Positions 35,346 to 47,616 of a DNA stretch of 64,000 nt are shown here, in pieces. Made by a program: the position numbers and the translations under genes. Under the pieces are notes generated by a model, which was given only the letters and a program-made list of their open reading frames with translations, had not been told where the DNA came from and searched no databases. Position 1 is the stretch's first letter. Each line of letters starts with the position of its first letter. Source of the DNA: Poecilobothrus nobilitatus (taxonomy: Eukaryota > Arthropoda > Insecta > Diptera > Dolichopodidae); the NCBI GenBank assembly GCA_947095535.1, contig OX352773.1, positions 123,304,552-123,368,551 on the forward strand, given 5' to 3'.

Positions 35346-37118
35346 TTAATCTAGCCAAACATATCTACTATCATTATTATTTTGAATAGATTTTTGAGTT
35401 AACTTAACTACAGGCGATAAAAGAGGATCGAAGATTGGTGGGTTTGGAGTAGAAATACTAGGGTTAGCTACTTCTGAAATAGCAGTTATATTTGAATTAA
35501 TAGGATCGTTGTATGATGAATTTATATTTTTTAAAACTGCACTGGCTGGGTAGGACTTCGAATTCGGTTTAGGTTGTAGAGCAGAAGAATGAGTTCCGGA
35601 AGAAAGTGGTGATGAATTTAATGAAGTGGGCGGATCACGGGAATTAATTGTTTCTCCATAAATAAAATTATAATATTTATTTGAAATAGATTTTTTAAAT
35701 TTGGAGAGCTTATTATTTAAGAATGAGTCGCTATGATGTTTATTAGTAAAGGATTTGGGTTTATTAATAGAGTTGGTAGAATTTTTTAAAGAAAAATGAT
35801 TAGAAGTTTTAATAGGTGGAATTGTTTCAGCGGGGAAATGTAAATCAAGTAAACTTTTAATATTAGTTTTAGGTGTAGCTGAAGGAATAGGGTTAGTAAT
35901 AGACTGTTTTAAATTTATAGGACTCTTTTTATTATTAGAAGAAGTGTTATTACGAATGTTATTAGGGTTAGTAAAATTTATACTCATGTCTTGAGAAGTG
36001 TTGCTTACTTTATTAGAGGATTCATTTCTTTTTGATGAATATTTTACATTTTCTTTTCGGGGCTTGCTAATATTAATAGTTGCATCAATTTTCTTCCATA
36101 TATTTTTATTGCTTGAGAAATTAAGAGTTTGAATGATGCGATCTGGACCAGAAAATAAAAAGCAATGGTATTTTAATTTATTAAATTTGATGCGCTTTGG
36201 TGTGACTAGGAGACAGGAAACTGATATGTTGTTAAATTCGCGTTTTATAAATTGACACACCCTACGTTCATCGGGAACTCCCCGATGATTATTATTATTA
36301 TTATTATCGGGAAAAGTACAGGGAACTCCTTTAAGAAATAATGATGCGGATGTTTTAATCATATCATGGTTTGATGATAACGAGGAATAATTATTTTTAT
36401 TTAATTTCTTAATTCTTTGAATCCAATCCTCTTCAGACCACTGAACGCCAACCTTATGAATATAAATAGGGTCAGTTTGGGTTCCATTTTCAACACTACT
36501 GCTTGATTCTTCAATATTCAATAATTTACTAAATTCAGCATGTTTTACAGAAGAAAAAGAACTGAGGAAATCACTGTGAAGTGATTCCATTTTAGCCATC
36601 AACAAATTATGCTGCTCAGCTATATGTTCATTCACTGACGCATCACATGACATATGAGAAGGACCACCTTCTATAGAATCTTTAATGTTACCGACCAGTC
36701 GGTTACATTGATTCGGAAGGGCTGTTAACACTTCATTTTGGAACGAATCAATCGCATTTAAAATATCGTGCTAATTTTTGTGACTGGAAAACTTATTACA
36801 AAATGTATCAAACGATTTTGCCATATCATGAAATGCGTTTGTATTAGAGTCTATAGTCTGGTTAGTTTTAGAAACCAAACCAGATTTCGCATTATCCAGA
36901 TTTGTGAATAAATTATGTATGTTATCAAACATACTTCTCAACAAACCTTCGTAATTTTGGCAGTCGTCACAAATAAAATATGAGTCTAGAGTTGGATAAT
37001 ACCAATCTCTACTTAAACCCATACACACTCCATGAAGCTTCCTTTTACAGAACGCTTTACAAATAACAAATTTAGATTTGTTATCATTAATATAACAGTT
37101 TTCTGTTTTTGTTTATAA
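35346..37118 (-). pseudogene. LINE ORF1 with N-terminal PHD-type zinc finger
   Basis: From 37118 the minus strand reads a Cys/His cluster: FVICKAFCKRKLHGVCMGLS, then SYFICDDCQN, giving a C-x3-C-x4-H-x2-C…C-x2-C arrangement like the PHD fingers found at the start of CR1/Jockey-type ORF1. The frame has no ATG (it follows a stop), so the true start has decayed. A shift near 36750 leads into 36731-35346 (461 codons). That part is hydrophilic, Ser/Asn-rich and low-complexity, with a conserved-looking patch CQFIKREFNNISVSCLLVTP. Its likely role is LINE RNA binding in the retrotransposition particle, known for the family and inferred here. Confidence 0.75.
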
Positions 37119-37429
37119 TTCTTTAAGTAAAATAAGTTAAAAAGAAAAAGTGCACAGTCAACGCAAATTAAATTAAAGTTTAAAAATAATTCAAGTTCAT
37201 TTAAATTGCAATTCAAATAAAATTCAAGTTCAAGAACGAAATGCAATAAGAATTAAAAAGTATTTAACGAGATCAAATTACACCTTTCATTTTTTTTTTT
37301 TTTTTTATCAATTAATTGAATCGCACTTAGGTTAATATCAAAAGTTTAAAAAAAAACAAGAAATTAAATTAAATTAAGAACCACAAGTACGTGTTTAAAG
37401 TTTGAAAGGAAAAACTGGAGTGATATTGA

Positions 37430-37860
37430 TATGCATACTTATTATAATATATGATATAATAAGTTTATAAATTATATAATATAATATAATTTATATGATA
37501 TTGATATGCATACTTATATTATAATATCATATTTATTTACATATCGTATATATGTCACTGATGAATGAATGATGTAATAATAAGAGTACATATAGATATA
37601 CTCGTATATACATATGAATATGTATGTATATAGCGGGCTTATTATATGTGTTTTATTATATGTTAAGACATATAGGTAGTTTGAATATACATACATATGT
37701 ACAAACCATAGTTCTAGAAATTATAAACTTCACCCAAATTATTTTAAAATATCGAAAAATTAAAAATATAATATTATAAGCAGACAGACTATGAACATAC
37801 TAACTGGTTTATACGGGTAACTAAGAGTTGACAAAGGCAACTGTATTCTTCCTCATTTTA
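37430..37860 (+). repeat. BEL/Pao LTR and leader remnant
   Basis: Matches the start of the BEL/Pao element at 44220-44780: TATATGATATTGATAT, TTTATTTACATATCG, CATAGTTCTAGAAATTATAAA, and the leader ACTAAGAGTTGACAAAGG followed by CAACTGTATTCTTCCTC. Homology stops around 37855, just where the gag start begins in the other copy. It is a second 5' end of the same family, truncated. The mixed TA tracts at 37440-37640 are part of the LTR. Confidence 0.7.
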
Positions 37861-38319
37861 ATAAGAGGCAATGCAGTAATATCAATATTCCGCGAGTACA
37901 TTATTATGCCATTTGATTTGGATGCATTTAATCATAGCCTATTAAATTTTGAGCAGAATAAGACAGCATCCAGATCGTCATCAATTTTAGCAATACAATT
38001 ATTTGGATTTGTATTTCGTATTTGAATTTTTTAGCATATAATGCTTTTAAATAATACATATTTTAACAATAATTCTTAAATGACTAGAGAGCGAAAAGAA
38101 AAAATAAATTTTAATCCAATATAACATTTTAAAAATAATAACTAAGAATTATAGACAAATTTTGAAAATTTATAGACATATATACAGACATATTTTAAAA
38201 TTAAGTAAAACTTTAGAAAAAAAAATTTTACAATAAAAATTTAAACTAAGAAATTTAAAAATTTAAAATTTATTTGACAATTTGAAAATTTGGAAAATTT
38301 AAAAAATTTAGCACTATGT

Positions 38320-38630
38320 TCTATACGAAACTAGAGGTTGTTATTTCTCCATCCAATTTTTTGCTAATTATCTGCTAGTTATTATTGATTAAGTAGTTTA
38401 CCAGAGTCGACTTAAACGATTCCATGTTTCTCGTTGTCTCTATACTATTTGGCAGATTGTTGAACATTTGTAAGCCTTTGTACATTACTGTGGTTTGCGT
38501 ATAACCCCTTCTGTATAGAGGTAACTGGAAATTGTTTGCTGATCTTAGTCAATAATGAGCTAACTCACCTAGATATTGAAGACTTTTGGTAAGATATTCT
38601 GGAAGTATATTGTATTTCAACCTAAAAACA
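38320..38630 (-). pseudogene. LINE RT C-terminal tail
   Basis: The minus strand gives LKYNILPEYLTKSLQYLGEL, then NNFQLPLYRRGYTQ, and GLQMFNNLPNSIETTRNMES, one in-frame stop aside. This is the conserved C-terminal segment (LPxxxxxxxS…KGLxxFNxLPxxI) that ends ORF2 of many Jockey/CR1-like LINEs. Confidence 0.65.
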
Positions 38631-38959
38631 AAAATTATAACATAAATTTTAGTTTTTTCCTCATATCGAACCACTTGATTTCGCGTAAAAAATTTTAGAC
38701 AGAGTAATGTTGGTTTGTTTTTAAAATATTCCTAATCGCAGTTTTGTAGAATCTGAAGCGACAGGCAGAAGAATCTGAAGTGAATGATTTTAAAGGAACA
38801 TATTCATTGAATAAGTTTAATAAGAGGTTATTAAAATATTCAACTTTTTATTTATATTAACAAATTAGTAGCTTTTTCGCTGTCGAGGCGTGAAGTACAT
38901 ATAAGAGGTTATTGACATTGATGTTTTTGTAGTTCCTCTACCAAATAGTTTCTTGCGGA

Positions 38960-39640
38960 ATATCCACTAAAATAAATCAAATTATGATCAGACCTGGAAC
39001 TGAAATCTTACCAAAGCTGTTAATGCTATTGGATCTTGCAGATGAAGTTATAAATAAATCTAAAAGTGAATTACGTGAAGAACCAAATCCACTTGGGGTA
39101 TATTTATTTATTATACTTAAAGAGAAGGTTTCAATTTCTCTGATAAATACATTTTTAATTGCACTATTGTTATCTAAAATAACAATGTTGAAATCGCTTT
39201 GTATTATAATGTTTACATAGTTTGAATATAAATCCCTTCAGAGCCTTATTAAATAGTTTTATTTAATAAATAGCTGGATGGATAAAATATAATGTGCCAA
39301 TTAGTGTAGTACACCCATTGATTTTAGCTTCAGCAAGGAAGAATTCGATTTTATCATTATCTGCAAAAAGGCACGACATCCTTACAGGAAGACCACATCT
39401 TACATACGTAGCAACCCAACGTCCTCGAGTTTGATTACCTAATTTTGTTTAGAACGATCACACCTATACTGTTTAAACTCAGGAATTATGAGCATATCTG
39501 AAAAATTATTATAAACCACGTTTCAGAAACCAGTATGATGTGGACTTGAGCTTTGGACCGTAATATTTCAGTTTTATGAGCGAGACTTCTTACATTTGTG
39601 CGAATTACATTTAGTAATTTAAAGTCTTGAGAATACAATT
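38960..39640 (-). pseudogene. LINE endonuclease remnant
   Basis: Starts with LKLLNVIRTNVRSLAHKTE and SKAQVHIILVSETWF (39640-39525), the first conserved block of the LINE endonuclease. It continues in shifted frames with DLPVRMSCLFADNDKIEF and INGCTTLIGTLYFIHP, corresponding to the GVAIYV and IYRPP region, and with a long open stretch near 39220-38990. The catalytic GDFN block is not intact. Inactive. Confidence 0.6.
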
Positions 39641-40185
39641 CAATTCAATCAACATTCTACAATTTTTGAAATTAAACCCGAACTATGCGCGCTACGATTT
39701 GTAGTCATAAGATCCAGGAGGTAAATTTCTGAGTAAAAGGGTCTGCAAAGACTTACCTTCAGGTATCACCAAAAACTTTATATCAGAGAAGTACAAGTTA
39801 TTGCATTCAGTAGAATTCTAGTAATAAAGTGATAATTATAAATTAAAAACAGTTAAAATGCTAATATTAAAAATAATTAATAAGCATAACAATAAAACAA
39901 AAATACGACGCAAGCATAGTCATTCTCCTAGTTTTTAATTGTTTAAGCCCCTCGTGGCCATTAGTTACTCTTTTGCAGTTATTTTGATAGGAATATCACT
40001 TTCCGGCTTAACTATTTACAATATCTCATTTCTTGTAAAAACATTATGAAGTCAGCCATCCTTTTCATAGTCCTAACAAACCGAAGGAAAGATGCCGTAG
40101 GTGGAGGTAAACATTCAGTAATGAATACATATTTGTTTATTTTCTATATGACCAATATTTGAAGAGTTTAAAGTTTTAAGCTCTA

Positions 40186-40937
40186 GGGTCTTTCCGAACC
40201 ATCACACTAGCACTTCACACTTGCACTTTCCGAAAATACTTGATTATAGCACTAAATTTCTGTCCGGGTTACAAATTTATGAGTTAAAAAAAATGTAGGG
40301 ATAGAATCAGTCTTACCATAATGCATATTTTTATAGCATTTTTATGCAAATTTATTTTGACAGGTGCAGAAAATTCTAGCATTATTTAACTATATTTAGA
40401 ATTATTTATGATCACTATGGTAATATTGAGTAAATTTTCAATGCACATATCATTAATTGTCAGTTGTTATTTTAATTTTTAATTTTTTGTGAAATAAAGA
40501 AATATGAAAGCTGAATTAGATAACATAGGTAGGTTTAAATTTACTACATTAATTAAATTATTACCATAACCAAAAGTTAACTTACAATTCTATTATTTTC
40601 CAAAAAAGTTGTAACATTTAATTATAAAGAAATATTATTCCGCAGAATAATATTTTATTACCTTCCTTCATCTTTTATTTCTTGCATTATTATTCATTTT
40701 TATATTTTTTGATATTCACTATACTTTTAACGAAAAGAAAAAAGAATTATTTTTAGTGCAAATGCGATCATCTAGTGTGGTTTTCAAAACATTAATTTTT
40801 GACAGATAATCAAGTGTTAAGTGCGATGAATTCCGGACAGCACTTGATACTATTCGGAGTTTTCGAATAAAAAATAGTGCGATAAAATAGTATTTAGTGT
40901 GAAGAGCGATGTTTAGTGTGATGGTTCGAAAAGCCTC
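40186..40937. mobile_element. MITE with ~45-bp imperfect terminal repeats
   Basis: The left end GGGTCTTTCCGAACCATCAC and the right end (reverse complement GAGGCTTTTCGAACCATCAC) match, and the match continues inward through CACTA and CTTCACAC blocks. A second inner pair, CTGTCCGG (40261, and 40834 reversed as CCGGACAG), supports extended subterminal symmetry. It is 752 bp long with no ORF. I see no convincing target duplication. It sits inside the decayed LINE. Confidence 0.7.
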
Positions 40938-41520
40938 TTAGATGGCTTCTAAAAGAATTCCACTTTTGACTCCTTAATTCTAATTTAATAACTAAAAAAT
41001 AGTTCGAAGCTCTAAAGATAGAGTCAAGGCAGTCTGCATGCTTTGTGAAGCGAATAGTGTCAGAAATCTGTTTATAAATTAATTGTAGGTGCTCGTTGGG
41101 AAATCTATCAACTATGCTAATTATAAGGCTCTTTTGACAAGCTTACCTCTCTAAGTCACCTAGTCTTTTAATTAAATCAAACTGTTATTTTTGAAGTAAT
41201 ATTGACTAGATAATTTTTGGTAGGTACTGCAGAATTTTCAAAATTTAGTAGCTAACTTTAAACTTCATCAATTAGGAATCTTGGATTGCATATCTATAAT
41301 CCAGATTGGATTGGTGTAATTCATTCAACATTTGACCAAAGTTATTAACACTATCATTATGACTGCCACTATCGTTTTTATTGAAGCTCTTGGATTGTGG
41401 TGCATCTTTGCCAACATTAGGAAAATCACAGTATTCAAAGAAGTATTTTTATCGACATCGACACTAGGAGAATTAGATGATTTTAAAGAAGATGTGTTGT
41501 TAGATCGTAATTTCATTTGC

Positions 41521-42183
41521 TTGTCTATAATATAATAAAAACATAAACATAATATTTTGTGATTAAAGGCGCATTTCATATAGAGTAAAATGCGCTTTGC
41601 TTAAGAATAAAGAAAACAAAAAAGGGACATTATTAATTTGATCACATGTATAAAGACTATATATAAATCAGATACAATAAAAAGGCCAGCGTTATTAGTT
41701 GATAAATTATTAAATATAAAATAAATTAAAATAATAAAATTTACTTAAACTTTAGTTACTTCTTTAAAATAAAAATTAAATAAACTGTACGGATTATTAA
41801 AATTTTTGAAGATTATAATTACGGCGTGATGTATTGTTTTTCATATATATAGTAATAATACAGTGACAAGTGACATTATTCAGTCACTATGGGATTAAAT
41901 AATGATTCCCGATGTAGTTAGCGAGAATTTATTGAACCTTGAGGACCCCTTGAGGATTTTGTCAAGTTTTCTAGTAGAAAATCAATAAAAAGTCGTTGTC
42001 CCAACTTATTATTTCCAAAATTGACGTTCAGTTTTGAAATACTTTTTCTCAGAAACATAATATTTTTTTGCATAAAATATAATTTCAAATATTTAATTTT
42101 TCATTTTTATCAATAGAATAATTCTAAAATTTATTTTTATAAGTAGTGAAATTTTGATAAAACATATCTGTCCCAAATTTTAT
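41521..42183. other. AT-rich sequence, no gene
   Basis: No coding frame or element recognised. Confidence 0.4.
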
Positions 42184-42592
42184 CCCCTGCGTTACCGGCG
42201 CCATGTTACTTCAAAAAAAATTCGTTAAATTACGGCTATTTTTTTTATTGTAGTATAAATAAGTAATTGTAACACTTGTTTATTCATGTTTAGTAAAAAT
42301 TGAAGTGTGCTTCAGTGAACGTTTAAAATTTAATAGAGTAAGAAACATAAATTCGTCGTGTTTTTTGAAAAGTTCCCCTACGTTACCGAAATAATAAGCT
42401 ATATATTATACTAAATTAAATTAGATATTTAAAAGGAATTAGTAAAAGCCAAAAGATATTGATTTTTTTTAATTTTGATCTAATAATTAAAAAAGCTTGG
42501 CCAAAAAATGTATTTTACAAATATTTTTTCCCCTGCGTTACTTTCCACTTCGTTACCATGTTGTTAGTAACGCAGGGGAAATAACGTAGGGG
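42184..42592. repeat. Convergent cluster of CCCCTGCGTTAC motifs
   Basis: The motif CCCC-T-(G/A)-CGTTAC occurs on the plus strand at 42184, 42375 and 42530, with a weaker copy at 42546, and on the minus strand at 42567-42578 and 42582-42592. This is six copies in about 410 bp, facing each other around 42560. Its GC content stands out against the AT-rich background. It resembles transposase-binding subterminal repeats or an operator cluster. It lies directly upstream of the small basic ORF at 42643. Family unknown. Confidence 0.75.
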
Positions 42593-42642
42593 ACTCATAT
42601 AGAACAACCAAACTATATATTGTTTTCAAGTTACAATTAGCT

Positions 42643-42840
42643 ATGCCTTTAAAAACTGCTGAAAAACAAAGAAGGTAGAGGGAAAAAGTAAAGCAGAATA
42701 CAGAAAAATTTGAAGAAACAAAAAAGAAGGCTAGGAGAAGATATCACAAAAACAAGAAACTAATCAATGAATGTCAAAGAACTCAAAGGAAAACTAGAAA
42801 GGAATGGCGCAAAAAGAAACAAGAAAGAAAATTAAGGTAG
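42643..42840 (+). pseudogene. Lys/Arg-rich small ORF with one stop
   Basis: Sixty-six codons from ATG 42643 to TAG 42840, with one in-frame TAG at codon 12. The product begins MPLKTAEKQRR and then carries heptad-like repeats rich in Lys, Arg and Glu (KFEETKKKARRRYHKN, RKEWRKKKQERK). It has about half charged residues and would be helical and nucleic-acid-binding. Similar basic N-termini occur in uncharacterised insect transposon proteins, from memory of the general style only. The nearby CCCCTGCGTTAC cluster suggests both belong to one truncated mobile element. Confidence 0.45.
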
Positions 42841-42945
42841 GCGCTTTGCGTGATGGAGTCTCCCTCAAAATTTCAAGTTTGGAAGTAACGCAATATCAAG
42901 TAACTTAAACCGTCTCTCTTTAACTTAAACCGTTTGGAAGATAGG

Positions 42946-43370
42946 AGGTAAAAATTTTTGCAATAATTGAGTTTTGCATAACGGTAAATTACGACACCAT
43001 ATGGCAAAAGTATATGTTTATTATTTATTATACTATATATACTGTATTATTATTATATATGTTTGGAAAGCTAATGCTGTTATCGTATGGTGTTTTTAAA
43101 TTTAAGAAATGCCTTATAGAACTTGTGTTATAACACTTTAAATATAGGGTTTGTGTCGAACTTTGGGGGACTCTAGCTCCGTAACGGGAAGAATTACATA
43201 AAAAAATTGTTCCATAAAATTAATTTTTTTTGCGATATCTGCAGCTAAAATTTCGTTGCTCTACTTCAAACGATGTAGAACTTTTGAAAAATTTATTTGA
43301 AAAATGTGGAGATTAGAAAGTTCGTTGTTCGAGAGCTACCCGAAGTTTTGGTCGAATATCAACCAAAAAA
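42946..43370 (-). repeat. GTCCGTCC-type repeat, inverted partial copy
   Basis: Reverse complement of the middle of 26448-27458: it contains AGAGCTACCCGAAGTTTTGG, TAGCTCCGTAACGGG and GCATAACGGTAAATTA, all mirrored in the tandem copies. Adjoins the plus-oriented copy head to head. Confidence 0.75.
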
Positions 43371-43372
43371 AA

Positions 43373-44215
43373 TAGGTATAATAAAATTACTCCTCCGTTT
43401 GTAACACCTCGAAATAAGCGAGCTAGATATACCTTCAAAGGTATGGATCGGATCAGAAAAAAATTCTAAGACTTTTGAGCCATGTCGGTCCGTCCGTCCG
43501 TCAGCACAACTAAGAAAGCTAGAATCTTGAAATTTACACAAAATATTCTGGGAGTAATTGATATATAATTTTATTTTTAATAATTTTTTTTGTAGCGCCA
43601 CCCGTTACGGAGCTACAGCTCCACAAAGGTTCAAAAAAGCTCTATATTTATATTGTTATAGCACAAGTTGTATTAAGTCTATCTTCATTTTGAAAACGCC
43701 AAACGATTACTACTTTTATTAGCTTTAAAAGTATATATACAATAAATATATATTTGTGGCATACGGTGTCTTAATTTCGTCAACCCTTCTATCTTCTAAA
43801 CGGTTTAAGTTGGAAACTTGAAATTTTTACAAAAGTTAGATCTTTGAAAATAAGTATGAGTCATTTCAGAAATTTTTTTTGTATCACCCCCCTTTTAGCA
43901 GCTGTAAGGGGACAAAAACTGAAAATTTCCCATTTTAAAACACCTGTAACTTAAACACCTGTTAAAATTTTTTTGAAGTAATACACAAAAATTAAAGCTT
44001 CAACATTATACTCTTATTTCTGTTAACAACTTGTTTTAATAATGTAGGGTTACTTTATAAATTGACGAAAGTGTTACTTGATTTTTTCAAATTTTCTAAC
44101 AAATTTCTTTAACGAATTTTTTGCATTTTGTTTTACTCGATAATTTGAAATTGTTGAGGATATAATGCGTAGTACAAAAAAATATAAATAAATAAACAAC
44201 ATAACGGTTGCTTGA
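43373..44215 (+). repeat. GTCCGTCC-type repeat, third copy
   Basis: Homologous to 26448-27458: ACTCCTCCGTTTGTAACACC, GTCCGTCCGTCCGTCAGCAC, ACCCGTTACGGAGCTACAGC and GAGGATATAATGCGTAGTAC. It ends AACAACATAACGGTTG. It lacks the central part found in the tandem copies, which is instead present inverted at 42946-43370. Confidence 0.85.
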
Positions 44216-44782
44216 AAAATTTTTATTTATATGATATTGATATATATACATACTTATATAATATCATGTTTATTTACATATCGGATATGTCACTAGTGAA
44301 TGAATGATAAGAGTATAGATGTATATTATATAGCGCCGTATTTACATACATATATGTATTTTATTGTACTTATAAGAAATTATTCTGTCAATGGAATATT
44401 TAAATATAATATAATATAATATTTAAAATTATATTTACTATTTTGTACTAAATTTACTTAGTATACATTTATATTATAATACATTTATAATATACATTTT
44501 ATATTATAAATGGTACTATAAAATATTTGAAAAAGTTTTGGATTGATAATAGTTATGTGAAAGGTTAGAATCTGCTTTTGAAGAATGTACATATAAACAT
44601 ATAGTTTGAATATATGTGCAACCCATAGTTCTAGAAATTATAAAATTCACCCAAATTATTTTAAAATACTAAAATATTAAAAAAATAATATTGTAAGCAG
44701 AGTGACAGGCTGTGAACATACTAACGGTTCGTACGGGTATCTAAGAGTTGACAAAGGCAACTGTATTCTTCCTCGTTTTAGA

Positions 44783-45850
44783 ATGACCCAGGTAACTAAA
44801 TTAAAAAGATATGTACATTCAAAAGGAAAAGGGGCAAATATATTTGAACTTGGGACCAAATTAGTTCTTTTAGAAAATTATTTAACAAACTTTAATATTC
44901 ACCAAAGTAAAATAGAACTACTAGATGATGAAGAACCTAACATTTTGAAAACCCATATTTCTCATTAAAACCTAAATTTCTTAAAATAATCGATAATATA
45001 AAATCTATTTCGCTAGATGAAACTCAGCTCGATAGTAGCATTAGCAGTAAATACATGCCATCCATAACAAATTTAGAATTACCAAAATTCAGTGGTGAAA
45101 TTACAGATTGGTTAGAATTTTGGAGCAGTTTTTCAAAGTTAGTTGATGAAAATGACGTCATGTGTGATGCTGCTAAATTCCAAAATTTAAATGGTTGTTT
45201 GACAGGTAAGCCTAAGAATATAATAAAAAGTATAGATAATTTCGAACGAGGTTACAAAATGGCTATTGATTTACTTAATAGTCGTTATTTTAATAGAAAA
45301 TTTTTATTTAATTCGCATATAAATTCAATTTTAGATATCCAAGCTATTTTTAAACCCACTCGAGAAAGTAAATTGTAAATAAATTAGAAATTGTCGATGC
45401 TCTCTTATTAAAGTTGACCTCACCTCGTTTGCACCGCGATACTCAAGTAAGATAGGAAAAATATGTAGCAGCCAAATACAATGATAATAATGAAGATGAT
45501 AACGGTAAGAGTTTTATTTTTCCTCCCTTTGAAAAATTTTCTTAATTTATTGTTAAAATATGTGTGACACTAGAGAACTTAGAAATTACTCGTTCACACA
45601 ATTTTGAAAAACCTAAATTTAATAAACGTTCAAGCTTTGTTTTTAGTAGGTATTCCTGAAAATTGCTTGTATTGTCAAGATTCTTATCACGATTTACAAA
45701 ACTGCAAAGGGTTCAAACACTTGCCTCTCTTTTCTCGATATCTTGAAATTAAAAAATTAAGATTATGCATATTGTGTTAGCAGGACACACCGTTAAACAG
45801 TGTCATGAAAAAAAATGCACACACTGTTCAGGAAATCATCAAAATTTGTT
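44783..45850 (+). pseudogene. BEL/Pao Gag
   Basis: The frame from MTQVTKLKRYVHSKGKG (44783) runs to 44968. A second frame from 45055 (PSITNLELPKFSGEITDWLE, FWSSFSKLVDEND) carries the conserved LPKxxLPxFxG…W…F region of BEL/Pao gag. It is followed by LNGCLTGKPKNIIKSIDNF and the frame ends at 45378. The zinc-knuckle region is recognisable at about 45655-45850 (CLYCQDSYHDLQNCKGF, then HTVQ…CH-like remnants). The capsid-forming function is lost to frameshifts and stops. Confidence 0.8.
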
Positions 45851-45959
45851 GCATCGTAAGCCATATAATTTCAAATAAATTCTCACCAATAATTCTAGAT
45901 TCGAGTCAAGAATAAAAGGATGCGCTAATTTCCAACTCAGACAATCATCAAGTAATTTT

Positions 45960-47616
45960 ACCTACTACTTGTTAACGTAGTTGATGCAGATGGAAAAATA
46001 GTTCAGTACCAAGCACTATTAGACTCTGCCTCCCAATCAAATTTTGTCACAAAGATCTTATCTAATCGAAAAATTAAAAACTACTTCAACTGCTACTATT
46101 GTATCAGGTATACGAAATAATAGTTCCTCAAATTTAAATCGTAAAATTAACATGATGTTACATTCTCGTACTAATCGTTTTTCCGCAACAATTGATTCGG
46201 TTGTAATTGAGAAAATAACTGGATTGCAACCCCATCGCAGCTTTGATTCTGAGTATGTAAAAATTCCAAATAATATTTGTTGGCTGATCTATATCGCCTA
46301 TTTTTCGAAAGATCATGTTTGGATGGATTGTTTCCGGTGCTATTATAAACCACCCAACATTTACTCATTGTTGTACAACTACTATAAAGGAAGCAGATAG
46401 TCTCGAGCATTTAATGGAAAAGTTTTAGAATATTGAAAACATAGCCGATGAAACTCCAAAGCCATCTTTAGAACATTTATCTTGTGAGCAACATTTTAAG
46501 AGTAACTTTTCCCGTGATAATTTAGGCCGTTTCATGGTCAAATTGCCTTTACACCTAGATACAACACTAATTGGTGATTCGTACAACATAACTCTAAAAA
46601 GATTTTTAATCTCGATAGAAAACTAAATGTAAATTCAAGTTTGAAAGAGTATACAAAATTTCTAAAAGAATATGTGGAACTAAACCATATGGAGCTGATT
46701 AAATTTACACCTACTAATTCTGAACAGAGATTTTTTTTGCCAAACTAGATTCATCTTCCACCAAATATCGAGTTGTATTTGATGGATTCTGCAAGGGAAC
46801 CGGAAAAAGGTCTCTAAATGGACCGATCATACAAAAGGATTTAGTTAGCATATTATTACGTTAAAGGTAGTAAGTTTTCTCGCTATCAGAAGCCTTATTG
46901 AAATTGCTAATATCTATACAGAACGTTTTCCTTTAGGGTCAAAAATAATACTACGGGACTTTTATGTTGACAATTGTTAACTGGTAGTGATTCTTTAAAA
47001 GAACTTCGAAAGATGAAGGATGAAGTTGTTACAATTTTAAATTTCAGGCATTGTCCACTTAAAAAATGAGCTTCTAGTAGTAATTCAATTCTAAATACCT
47101 TATAAAGAATTGAATTACTATTAGACATAATTAATGATCATCAGGAACCACTATTAAAATTTCAAGATGATAACATTATTCAGGCTCTTGGACTTAATTG
47201 GAATCCTATTACTGATCATGTTTTATTCTATTATAAGGCTCCAATAGAATACTGCACAGTTAGTAAAATGACTATGCATACTTTCACATATTCTATTCCA
47301 TTCCTATTAGGATTCTTCAACCTATTAGGCCTTATTAACCCAGTTATCACAGATGCTAAATTATTCCAGCAACATTTGTGGAAGATCAAACTAGACTGGT
47401 ATGAAAGTTTGCCAATGGACTTGTATACAAAGTGGAAGGAATTTAGTAAACAACTAGCATTGTTTAATGATTTTCGCATTAAAAGATATATATAGCTCCG
47501 GGTTCAATAATTAAATAGTTACACTGTTTTACAGATGCCAGCGAAAGGGCATATAGTGCCTGTATTTATTTGAGAAATATATACATGTCCATATTTAACT
47601 TACTTCCTTTTGGTGG
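45960..47616 (+). pseudogene. BEL/Pao Pol: protease, RT, RNase H start
   Basis: Protease block: LLVNVVDADGKIVQYQALLD, then SASQSNFVT (active-site Asp in LLDSASQS, ~46020). RT pieces include VVFDG, a damaged YVDD region followed by LLTGSDSLKELRKMKDEV (~46980), and LGLNWNPITDHVLFYYKAP (47190-47245). These are followed by LINPVITDAKLFQQHLWKIK, LDWYESLP (47330-47420) and DFRIKRYI. RNase H begins CFTDASERAYSACIYL (~47528-47575) and is cut at 47616. The order and motifs are diagnostic of BEL/Pao. Numerous stops. Confidence 0.85.

Larger units (their letters stand above)
31796..37120 (-). mobile_element. LINE with PHD-finger ORF1, endonuclease and RT
   Basis: A 5.3-kb minus-strand non-LTR retrotransposon. 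The 3' end at the left is TTTATTTATTTATTTA, i.e. an (AAAT)n tail on the minus strand, as in CR1- and Jockey-related LINEs. The order on the minus strand is ORF1 (37118-35346), endonuclease (about 35060-34198) and RT (33664-32458). All three domains are present and only modestly broken, so the element is close to full length. Its 3' end abuts the end of the 4.3-kb duplication. Confidence 0.88.
38320..41520 (-). mobile_element. Decayed LINE, internally deleted, with MITE
   Basis: On the minus strand, pieces appear in LINE order: an ORF1-like start (MKLRSNNTSSLKSSN, ~41519), endonuclease start at about 39640 (VRSLAHKTEILRSKAQ, LVSETWF), and an RT C-terminus at about 38620-38320 (NILPEYLTKSLQYL, NNFQLPLYRRGY, LQMFNNLPNSIETT). 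Most of the RT between 38960 and 38640 is missing. The ORF1 part is interrupted by the element at 40186-40937. Stops are frequent. Confidence 0.65.
44220..47616 (+). mobile_element. BEL/Pao LTR retroelement, interrupted by hAT
   Basis: An LTR-like AT-rich segment (44220-44695) shared with 37430-37860, a leader with GTGACAGGCTGTGAACATAC, then gag (44783-45850) and pol (45960-47616). Pol is cut at its RNase H by the hAT insertion at 47617, and I could not confirm BEL sequence on the far side at 52240. No 3' LTR recognised. Confidence 0.8.

Noticed and set aside
37440..37700. ORF rich in Tyr/Ile
   Set aside because: Translation of TA repeats in an LTR remnant.
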